A stretch of 64,000 bases of DNA. Source: Channa striata. Taxonomy: Eukaryota; Chordata; Actinopteri; Anabantiformes; Channidae. The first letter of the stretch is position 1; the number at the start of each line of letters is the position of its first letter. Below are positions 39,301 through 51,300 of the stretch, piece by piece. The stretch is from NCBI GenBank assembly GCA_033026295.1, contig CM065169.1:8910462-8974461 (forward strand), read 5' to 3'. The translations under genes and the position numbers were made by a program. The notes beneath the pieces are model-generated. The model was not told the origin of the DNA. It searched no databases and worked only from the letters and a program-made list of their open reading frames with translations.

Positions 39301-42300
39301 CAACATTTTTTCACACACACAAGTAAAAATCACAGAATATAAGACATGAACTCATGCATTAACAATGCAGAAGTGTGACCTGAGGCCAACTAGTCATGTT
39401 TGACCTACTGTTTGACCATCTGTCCTTGTTAGAGCTGTACTCATTTACTGTAACAGATGGTGCACTGTTTCCAACAGCAGTGTACATTTGTAACTTGTAC
39501 TGCACAGGTAGAGTAAAAAGAATTGAAAGAATTTCAACAGATACAAATCATGAGATCATTACAGGTTGGTAGCTTGCAGACTCTCAGAATCAGCCTTTTC
39601 TGGCTAAGGCTGGTACCTTAGCCAGAAAATTTCTATATAAAGAAAAACTGCTTGACTGCTTTGATAAACATGCAGAAGGGGGGGTGCTGTTTCAGTAGAA
39701 AAAGCTTCCCTGGATGAGCATTTTCTCTTATCCTTTATCTGATATATGCTCTCTCTCATACACAGGTACCCTGAACCAGCGGAACTGGGGTAAGAAGTAC
39801 CCTCTGTGTAACGGTGCCAGACAGTCTCCTGTGGACATCGATGAAACGTTTACCCAGGTCAGGCTACAGTTCCAAAACCTACAGCTAGAGGGCTGGGACA
39901 AACTGACAGCAGAGTCCAGCACCATCCACAACAATGGAAAGACAGGTACACTCCTCTGCTCTTTCTTCTCCTCCTCCTATTTTTCTGTTTATCTGGAATT
40001 ATAGAGGGAAACTAAAGTGCAGCAGACACTTTCTGTAGCCTTCCCCTGATCGGCCATACAATAAGCATGTATTAGAGCTCTAGAGGCTGTTGATATGACC
40101 TTAATGGCTTTTTTTCTGATACAATATGCACTGTAAGCTGTGAGGCCTTCTTTAGCAACGTGTGTGCCTTCCCAAATCATGTCCAGTCAGTTTCATCTAC
40201 CACAGATGGACTCCAGTCAAGGTGTAGAAACATCAGTGATCAAAAGAAATGGGAGGCACCTGAGCTGAATTTCAAGTTTTGTTGCAAAGGGTCTGAATAT
40301 TTATGTGCATGTGATATTTCAGTTTTTCTTTTTTAACAAATTTGCAGACAGCTCTAAAATTCTTTTTTCACTTTGTCATTATGCATAACTGAGTGTAGAT
40401 TAATCAGGAAGAAAATGAATTGAAACTATTGTAGTATCAGGCTGAAAGATATCATAATTGAAAAGGGTAAAAGGGGTCTGAATGTACTGTATTTTAAACC
40501 AAGAGCATATCAAAGCAGCAAGCCAAAGAGGCAAAGTACAGTACATGTAGTAGATGCTTTTAACGTGCTAACAACATCTTAATCCCGTAAGCTTAACTTT
40601 CCAGATCCAGAAAAAGCACAACTCTGAGTTAAATGAAGGAGAGAAGCAGGAAGGATTAATAGAGCGTGAGTTCGACAATGGGGAATGAAAAAGGAGCGAG
40701 AGACCAAGTAATTGAGAGAAGTACCCAGAGGGACAGTAGTACAGAGAGATCATGTGGAGACAGAAGGAAGATCAATGTCGAGAGGCAGAGATGAAACTAA
40801 ATGACAGAAAAATGCAACAAAGGCGCAAGAGGAGGAAATTTTTATAAAAAGAGAAAGAGCAGGTAAAAAAAAAAGGATGAAAAGACAGTGACTGGAAATG
40901 CAGCGTGTGGAGAGATGTCTGGCATGATAAGCTGAAAGCTGTCTGAACTATCATCATCATCTTTCTAATAGTGCCTGGGCTGTGTGTTTGTCTATCTGCA
41001 CGTCTATATGCCAGTGGTACTAGATTTAATCTCTTAAAATCAGAGAGGAAATTGCATTAAAGCTAAATATTGCATAAGTGGCATGACGTTATGAGAGAAT
41101 TATATGCCCTACACAGTCACGATGACCACTTAATAGAAAAGAGGTGAATATAAAGAGGAGACTAGTCAGAATGACAGCGAGACCAAGCTGAATTGTGTCC
41201 TGTCAGTCATTAAAAATCCCCAGACATACCACTGACAGACATATTTTCTTATGCATATCTCCACAGAGACATACTGTCTCTGCTTTTCTTACAGTACTTA
41301 AAGATCATATAATACTCCATCACTGGACATTACTTTCTCTTCTGCTTCAGTTTTTTTACCCCTGCCCCACATATTTACATCTAATCAATTTTACCTGCAT
41401 CAAATGTTAGTCATTTTTGAGACTTTGTATGTTATAAGGACCAAATTTAAGGGAGCTTCTCTTAAAAAAAATGCAAGTTACTAGGCATTTGTTGTAATAA
41501 AGTTGTTGGAGCAATGAAGAAACTGCACAAATAGTTGGAAATGCAGTAGATCTGGATAAAACATCCTCTGTTACAGTGCTTTGTTCCAAAGTGTTCTGTA
41601 TTCTGCCACAACAGCAAAGTACTTTACTACTGTTTTGTGCAGACATGAAATTGTCTTAGATGGTCTTTGGTAGTAAGTTACAGGAGTATCTGGTTGCAGA
41701 CCCCTCCCCGACAATCTTCAGCCTCCTGCATATTAGTGGCTTCTTGACACCCACAAATTAAATACATTTTCATGGAAATGATACATTTCTTCTCTTCTCA
41801 TCATAAGTGGGTTTCTCATATATGTACAGGTTTTAACTTTAAAAAGTTAAACCACAGAATATTACGAGCACTCATCAGCTGCTATGGCACGGTGTTTTCA
41901 GAGTAGAGGTCAGACTCTTTGTTAATTGAAGCAACTGCAACATTGTGAAATCCTGGAGTGGCTCAAATGGAGATCTCAGCAAGACTGAGTATCTGTGATG
42001 TTTCAATAATACATTATTTCATTCAAAATAGTAGCAGTAGGTAGAACAACAAAACCCCTCCAGCAAAGAGCAGCTGCAAAGGATCATCAGAGAAGGAAAG
42101 CAGAACATGTCTCCACAGATTTGTGCAAGACTGGCATCATCTATGCTCAGGAGGATCAGCTGCAACATCAAAAATAAAGCCAGGCATACAAGATTTTTTT
42201 AAAATGTTGTATAAATATGGATTAAAAACAGCACTTTGCAATTTAAATCATCATTTACTTAAAACTGTGTTTTTTGCTCTTTCCAGCAGAGTTTAGAAGC

Positions 42301-45300
42301 TTCTATTATGATGAAAGTACATGTGTGTGTTTTAGTGGCCATTGATCTGGACGGAGAGTTCTTTGTGAGTGGAGGAGGACTCAGCTCTAGGTTTCGTGCT
42401 GGTAGAATCACCTTCCACTGGGGACGCTGCAACGCAACATCAGATGGGTCTGAACACAGCCTGAATGGGATGAAATACCCTCTAGAGGTAAAGATATACA
42501 GCATCTGTGTTATGCCTATAACACATGTACTACACTACATTTTTGTCTTGTTTATTCAGATGCAGATCTACTGTTACAATCCAGAGGACTTTCACAGTCT
42601 GGATGAGGCCATCAAACAAGGAGGGAGGATCTCTGCTGTGGCTGTGCTCTTTGAGGTAGCTGAGCGTGTTGACTTTTAGGAATAAACCTGTACCTCCTCA
42701 AATAAACTTAAAGTAGTTTTTTTTAATGCCTCTCTATGATATGCAAAATAGAGGTTTGTGTTGTTCACTGCAGATCAGCATGGAAGACAACGAGAGCTTG
42801 AGTCCTGTGATAGAGGCCATCAACTCTGTGAGCAGGTTTGGTAAGTCACTTCCACATAATGACTGTAGGTCATTGCTTGGTAAAAAATGAACCTGTAGCT
42901 AGGAGCAGATGGTGACATAATGAATTGACCTGGGTTAACATGCCCCAATCTGGTAACTGTAATGATTACTTTTATAATGACTGGGAGTCACGCACTGAAC
43001 ATTATACAAACCTGTATTCTCCAAGAACAAAAAAAAAATGAAGAAATTTACATTTTGGAACTAAGTAGAATTACCATTCTACTATTGTGCAGTCCAGTCT
43101 GCAATTCAACCCAACTAGAAGCTATAACTCTAGGAAGCTAGAATATATTTTTTACATAATTCTACCAGAAAAAATGTTTACATGAAAATAAAATATAATG
43201 GTGTGTTTAGGGAAATCTTTCTTAGGCATTAAATGTGTTATTTCTTGTGGCATTTTATTCCTCACTGGGACTTTTTTTCTCCAGGTAAAAGCAGGTCGAT
43301 AGAGGCTTTCAATTTGCGCTCCTTCCTGCCTAATAACACAGAGAAATATTACATCTACAATGGCTCCCTGACAGCTCCTCCCTGCTCGGAAGTGGTGGAA
43401 TGGATAGTCTTTAAACACACTGTGGCCATATCAGAAACACAGGTCAGTAGGGTTTATCACCATCCACTTACACAAATGTTAGATTTTTTTCCTAAACATT
43501 TCAGTAGATACAAATAAAGAAAGTCCACTCAGGTTTCTTATTAGTAACATTCTGCAGTAAGGCCAACATGCATAAAATAGCTTGAAATCAGTAAAAACTG
43601 ATGCAATTCTGTGTCTGTTCAGAGGCCAAAAGCTTTATGAATTTTGAACAAACATCTTCTCTGTAAGCTAACACCATTGCTGCCTTCAGTTGTGCCTGGT
43701 TGTACTCTGCGGCTGGTCAGGTCAGCTGTCTTTGACATCCTGCAAAAAAATGTAAACAAAATGTCACACTGAGGTGATGCAGTGTGACGGGTTTAGTCAA
43801 AATGTGAATGTGAACAGAATAGGGCTTTTGCAGCACCCTGATCTGGTAATAAAAGGGCCTGTCATGCGGAAACAACACCAGCAACAAAAGCTGACACTTT
43901 AAGGTTACTCCGGTTTGATTCCAGGCTAAAAATGTTTAAAGACCTTTGAGAAATGGTGACTTCAGTTGAAATTATCTGTGTAATAGTCATCAATAATGTA
44001 GTAGAACAGCGGAAAGCAAATGAGGTTGTGGTTCTGTTTATTTATACATATTTGTGTGTCCTTTATTCTTCTGTTTGTCGGTGTTGGTGTGATTGAAACA
44101 GGGGTGGCAAAGCATGACGTTGGCACATTGTAACTAAACAAAAATAGGGCAGTGCTGTCTCTTTCCTCAGGCTGGCACCAGTAAAAGCTTCTTAAACACT
44201 TGCAGGCATCGTTTTTAGGTTTCCTTCGCACCTGAAGAGAAACAGAGAGATGCCACTTTCGTTCCGTTCACCCTATTCTCTCTCTGATCTCTGTGGCTCC
44301 ATCTGTCTGTCTCTCCGTCACCAGTTGGAGGTGTTTTGTGAAGTGATGACCATGGAGCAGGCTGGTTACGTGATGCTGACGGACTACCTTCAGAACAACT
44401 TCAGGGAGCAGCAGCAGCAGTTTATGGGTCAAGTGTTTGCATCTTACACCGGAGTGGAGGATGTGCTCACACCGAGTATGTCATCAAACAGCAAACCACA
44501 CGTTTTCAGTTCATTTGTTTTACCTTGTCTAACTTTTCACTTGTTTTAAGTCACTTTAATTCAATTAATTTTAGTGAATTTCCAATTCACTTCAGACATA
44601 GACATAGACATTTTCTATCTCCAGGAAGACCCACTAGCTGTAAATCTGTAAACCTGCTGTTCACTGATGGAAAGTAACTCAGTACATGTACTTACACACT
44701 GCCTTGACCACTACTACCTCTATAAGGTTTTTACTTCAATATTTTCATTCAATGCTACTTTATGCTTCTGTTTGAGATTTTTTTTTATTTGTACTTAATT
44801 CATTTGCATATAAATGTATTCAGTTAATTGTAGACAAAATATACAAATTTACAAATCTACAAAGTGAAATTAAAATTAAATAATTAAAAGTTAATTAGTC
44901 ATTGCAAGCTTTGCACACATCCAGTGCTGTACATAGTTTAATTTTTGTCAGACCTCAGGGGGCCCCCCAGACTGTCCTGGGGCCCCTAAACAGTTGCCTG
45001 TTTTCCCTGCTGGTATGGAGCGCCTCTGGTCTTAATGCCCATTGGTCCCTTGCACTATGTTAGCTGGTCTGAGATGTGCCACATGACTGTAGTTTTGATT
45101 CTTATTTCATTTCGTTTTTTTTATCCTAGTCATTTGTTCATTCATTCACATTCCAACAAGCTCCATTTGATGCCATTCTCACTGAACATCCTGCTCACTG
45201 AGCTTCAGTTACAAAACAGAGAATAGTATTCAAGGTATTGGCTGAGACGGTAGAATTGATCATTACTGCTGCTTACTCCCCTGTGATACATGTTAGGATT

Positions 45301-48300
45301 TTGTGTTTTGAAAATCTAAACCATATTAGAAACAAACCTAGAATCTCAATTTCCCCAGAGCTTTAAATATTTCACCACTTTAATTTATACCAGATAATGA
45401 GCAGCGTGGTGGAGAAATTTTACCTCAACCCCCTTTGGAAATCAATGTATGTAAATAATAAAGTATTAATCTGTTCCAAGATCCCCATCTGCTTTATCTG
45501 TAGCTGTGTATCTGTCTCTCCAAGGTGATCCCCATGATCATTGAAAGATATCATTCATGATGCTCTCCATCTCTATAAAGTCGACCCTCAAGCAAAGTGG
45601 GTTTTTTTGGGTTGCCAGGGAGCTCGACTTTGTAGTTCAGCACCCCTGTTCCTCAGCACAGGCAATTTATTTTCCAGCTCTTTTTGAAATTGAAATAAAG
45701 TATTCAGAAATTCAGAAAAGAGCCTTTTTGCCTGTAACAAATTCATGCACCCAGACACACACACAACCACAGCCACACACACCTTCCACTTATTACCACA
45801 CTCACCTCTTGAGCTCATGTATTTCTATCTTTATTTTTGTTTTCTTTGTGGTCTATTAAACCAGCAGCTGTGAACTTAAATGCTCTGTGTATATTTGGTG
45901 GGTCATTGTGACTGTTTTGGTCACAATTTTTATCTTTCTTTAAGATTTTATGTATCTCACCCACACAAATGAATAATTAAATGTTTTTACCAATCTTTTT
46001 TTTTTCTTTGTCTCTAGCGTGCAGCTCAGAGCCTGAAAATGTTCAGGCTGATGCCCAGAATGACACAACCATCGTAGTGACATGGGAGCGTCCCCGTGTG
46101 GTTTATGACACAACCATCGACTGGTACACAGTCACCTACCAGAGACTCCAGGGCCGAGACCCACACAAGCAGGAGTACAGGACCGATGGAGACCAGGACG
46201 TGGTACGAAACATCAACACGTGGAACATTTACTGATACTGAAGTAGATATTTCTATTTAAAATTTTGAATTTTATTTAAGTATCTGTTACTCTCAAGATG
46301 TAGAAATAAATTTCAAAGCACAAATATATCAGTATGTTTCACAGCCAGGGTTTCTTCTCCAGTCACCTAAGAGGAAGATAAAAGATTACAGAGCCAATGG
46401 GAAAAAATATAGAAATAATTATTTTTAAATAGTGTTGAAAAGCTTTAAGCTTTAAAATAAATAAAAACAAAGACATTTTGTTTGGGGAGTGGTGTTAATG
46501 ATGGGGTGCAATTAAAGTCATTTAAACTCACCTTGAACTATGAACTTGATAGGGTGCCATCATCCCCAGCCTGCTGGCCAACAGCAGCTATGTGGTTCAG
46601 GTGGTGGCTGTTTGTACCAATGGGCTCCGAGGACGATGGAGTGACCAAATTATAGTGGACATGCCGTTAGAAGACCCTGGTACAAACACACACACTCTTC
46701 CATATTCATTAACACTTTGATTTCATTCTAATTATTTTTATTTTTTCTCTGTCTTTAGAGAGTGACTCGGATCCTGACGTGGTCGGAAAAGATCTTGAAG
46801 TCACCAGGGAGGTACAGTAGGGCATTCTTTGTCTCTGGGGTTTCACCTGACACCTCTCTGCATGTTTCATTTTGCTGAATTACATTGTGGAGCTGAAGTG
46901 TGACTTGCACTCAATCATACCAAACTAATTATTATGTAAATTATTGTAATTGTGTTAGTAGAGGCTTGTCATTGAGCGTGTTGAGAGCCTTATATAAAGT
47001 TACTTTCCAGTTTACTACTGTGTTTCCCGCTGATATTGAAAGCATGTTCAATGTATTCATTTTTGTGGGTTTTAAGTTTTTAGAAACAAGACGAAATTTA
47101 CCACCATTGTGACCTCGTTGCAATGTATATATTGACTGATATGTATTTACAAAATAAGTGGTGTGCGGGATTGCATTAATGTAATGCATTATTATAATTC
47201 AGTACAACTTCACTACACATTGTAGAATTTACATATTTTTGACAGTTTCACTTAAAAACTGAGAAATGATAGTCTTGTAAAAGTAGAATTAATGTCAGAG
47301 CTGCTGTATTGGATTGTATTAGATTGTACAAATATGCATGTATATGTATGTATAAAATATTTTTCTTGATATTGATCACTGGGTGAAATCACTGATGGTA
47401 GAGAGAGGGCTGTAGGTTTAGTGTGGAGGCTGCTAATATGTAGACTTCAGCAGAACTTGCTCAGTTATTAAATATTATTACAAAACGTGTATCAGGTGGC
47501 TGTTATTTTAATGTACAGTATTTATAACAATTAGCAATAACCCACTATGGTTACTCCATATTTGTGATCACTGCGGGCAGAGCTGATATTAAGGTTTTGT
47601 GTTTATCATTGTTTGACGCTCTCTTGAATTTCAAAAAACATTTTAAAACTTTATTCTGTATACATCCCAAAGTCTGCGACCAGCTTCCCACAGTAGTACT
47701 TTTTTTTTGTAGGTGTTATCTAAAGTCAAATGGGAGAAACCTGAGAACCATAATCAAGTAGATTTGTCTCCAGAGGACCACAGCCCAGTGGAGGAGATCC
47801 CAGTAGAGCAGACCAGAGTTTACCAGAATCAACCGACACACCTTAATGAACCCAATGACCAAACGCGCTCCCATACAACCCCAAAGGGCCCGTCTGACCC
47901 TGATGTTTCACATAAAACTCAACTAAATCAGAATGTGAAAAGGAAACCGGGCCGAAACAGGACTAAACCAGTGGATATTAATCAGAACTGGATTGACGAG
48001 GTCCGGAGGATCCCAACACACCGGCCATTAACTAATACCGGATTCAATGGCAATGGTGCAGTTTGGGTAACTGAGGTAACTGACCAGCCAGGCTTCCTGT
48101 TTCCAGTTGCTAGGACCACCACCCTGCCGACGAATCGTCGACAAATCACAGAAGAGGCTTCGTTAATAGAATTGGTGCTTGTCTTTTCTATAGATTTTGT
48201 AAATTAAAAAACCTCTGGTATACCAAATGTGATGTAGCATAAGTTCCAAATACACAGGATTTGCCCAAGATTTAATAGCCACTTTTTTTGGTCCACTGAC

Positions 48301-51300
48301 TTTTCTCTTTACAGTCCAAGGACCTCGGCACACCAGACCAAGTAAGTGAGAGTGGATTCCCGTCTCCACAATCAGACCTGTACACCCCTCCAATGGAGGA
48401 CATTCAAGTCACAGATATCTTCTATGAAGACATGTTCAACAGCTCTCCGCTGGAAACCACCACGTCCATTACAGCAGTGTCTGCTGCTACTGTGGTGCCA
48501 GGTCAGATTTGACAGTGAAGGTTTCTACTATTTTGGTAGCGCTGTTTACCACAACATCTAGGCTTTTTGTGCGATGCCTAAAGCTGGGCTTCTACATTTT
48601 TAAACATGATGCTTTCTGCTGCTTAGTTCAGTGAGGAGCTAGACCAGTACATGCTGTACACTAATATGAGATTGTAATAGATTGTTAGTTTATACTGGCA
48701 TTGATTGATTTATATTAAAATCTATCATCTTAGATTTCAGTGGATTTCAAATGTATGTATGTATTTCATATAAAATAACTGTTGCATTTAAGTTGTGCAA
48801 ATGGAAGAAGGCAAAATGCATTTTGTACCTCACTTTGCTTTGGACAAAATCATCTGCCAAATGACAGATGTAAATGTATTATTTCCATGTTCTTAACTGA
48901 CATGCAGGTTGTTCACTGTTGTGATGTGATGTATTTTTACGTCACTACACATTATATTGCATCATAGTATCTCAGATCATGTTACATTATAACAGCTAGC
49001 ATTGCAGAATGACTTCTTTATGTACATTTTGTCCAGATTCCCGTTTGTCCAGTGATGTCCCTGTGAATGAACCTGTACCAGAAACCATGACTTCGGTTTC
49101 CTCCACCCCCTCTTCTCTCTGGATCACGGAAAGAATGGCAACTGCCAGCAACAGCCTCACTGATTCAGTCTACAAAACATTCACCACCTCTTCCCTGCTC
49201 CGAGTGCTAATGCATACAACCCAGCCCATGTTCAATGGTAAGGAAAAACAACCAAGAATTCCCTGTTTACAATCATATTAATTACATACAATAAACTTCC
49301 GGTTTTGGTTAAGAGTGTCTATAAATAGAAGGGACCCAATTGCAGATTGGTATAAAAACTGTACATGTTCTCTGGTGGTGGGTAGAGAGGTGGACTTAAT
49401 TACGGTGGTTGTCTTTCTCTTCTAATGCCCCACGGTGGTTCAGCTGCAGCAATCACTGCTATGCTCTGTGATCATGGTGGTATTTTGTGTAGGGGTATGA
49501 TGTTGATAATGGTGGTAATGGTGGCTGGCGATGGTAATGATGATGCCTGGGAACAATAAGGTGGTGCTGATGATTATAGTGATAATCAACAGCTTCCTTA
49601 CTCTTTGAACTAGTTCATAAAAGACTCTTTTAGCATGTTGCTGCTCTACACGAGGTCTTATTTTTCTGGCTTTTGTTTAATCTTCTTGAATCCTCTCAAG
49701 CTTGGTGATTAGCAGCATCTACTCCTGGGACCTGTTTTTGCCCCCCTGGGTCTGCATTCTTTTCTGTGGCTCAATGGCGCACTCTGCTGGTGTGTTTTTG
49801 TTGTTCTTACGGAATGTAGACTTCCTCATCCGTTCACCTTCACCAAGTTGATTGATGACATCTCTTCAATCCAAAACATAAAAGATATTTTCTTGGCTGT
49901 TTCTTTGCATTTTGTCCATGGCAGAAAGCTTTACTTGTAGAAATTCACTTCTATCTGTCCTTCGGTTGAACTGTCCACCATATCTGGGAAGTTCAATTCT
50001 TACTTCTTTTCTGCTACATTACATTACATCACATTACTACAAGAAAAGAAGAAAACATTTTGAAAGGACACACTTTGGTACTGTAGTTTCCTAGTAACGT
50101 TTTTTTCTTAGCTTGACCCTTTGACCACTTGGACTTTTCTTGCAGCCAATACACCCACATCCAGGTTTCACTCCTCTGACTTAACAAACCCTCCTAACAA
50201 CCGTAGAGGAGTGATTGACCATGCAAAGGCTGCAGTGTCTGTTGAAGGAGATTTATTGAGTTTTACTCCTCCATCTGTCAGCCCCTTTAATGAATACAGC
50301 AGCCATTTTCGTCCCTCTCCTGGACTGCCTGAAGATAAGAGGGGTGGCGTTATCTTTCATCATGATGAAAGGTTATCTGAAGAGCACACAATTGTCCAGC
50401 TACAAATGGATTCAGAACTCCCGCTGAACTCAACCCATTCAGGTCCTAAAGAACCCTTAAGTCCTGCGTACTCCGTTTCTCTGCTGCCTGATTATGACTC
50501 GAGTACAATCGAAATATCACAAACAAACACTGGTGAAGTACCTCATGCTCAGAGTGATGGTAAAATTCCTGATGGTCTTAACATCTTACCACATCCCAAA
50601 AATGTCAAGGAAGTCGTGACAGGTTTTTATGAAGATGACCAAAACTCCATTTCAGCCACATCTTTTGTCGAATCTAAAGGTTTGGATTTGTCAGATATCC
50701 TAACAGAGGACAGTGGGTCAGGCCTTAATAGCAACAGGCTGAATCAGGACTTTGACATATTCACTACAATCAGCACTTACTTTTTTCTGACTTTTCCAAC
50801 TTTGACTGTTAGCTTTGAGGTGGATGATGCTGAAAAGAGTAAATCAACTGCAGCTACGATGACAACTGAAGCAGATAATGATATGGATGGTCGAAGGAGC
50901 ACAGGAGGTGGCAAGAAAGAGTTGGAAACAGAGCTAGAAAATTGGATGGAGGAGAATGAAAGTGAGCTAAGTGGTGACAAAGAAGAAAAGAGAAGCGCAC
51001 AAGACACTGGAAATCAGACAGTAAGCAAAGTGAATGAAGAAGCAGATGAGGGTGTCCAACAGCTCAATAGCACAGCAGGCTGTAATGTGCTGAAAGAAGG
51101 AGAGAGAGAACCAAAAGGTGAAACTGTAATAGGAAACGTAATGTACTCTGAGACTACGAGCGAGGCTGAAATTGAGTCCAATTTAAGAGTTTTTAGCTGG
51201 CCTGGGGACATCAGTGGCTCTGGAGAGGGAAGTGGAGATAGAGGGGAAGATGGTAAAGGACTGGAAAAGAAAGTCGGCGATGCTAAAGAAAATATCAAAG

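Larger units (their letters stand above)
27352..39765 (+). other. ptprz1: ptprz1 intron 2 (12.4 kb)
   Basis: No coding exon was recognised between exons 2 and 3. Contents include a GGTTAG-type repeat (29920-30080), purine-rich DNA (about 29405-29540), a repeat end of GGTCATAATGTTATG type (31290-31361), CA/TG runs, an L2-like LINE fragment (34630-35285), a (CAG)5 run (36681-36695), a common fish interspersed repeat (37690-37925) and a perfect 14-bp hairpin (39596-39629) close to the exon 3 acceptor. Confidence 0.75.
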
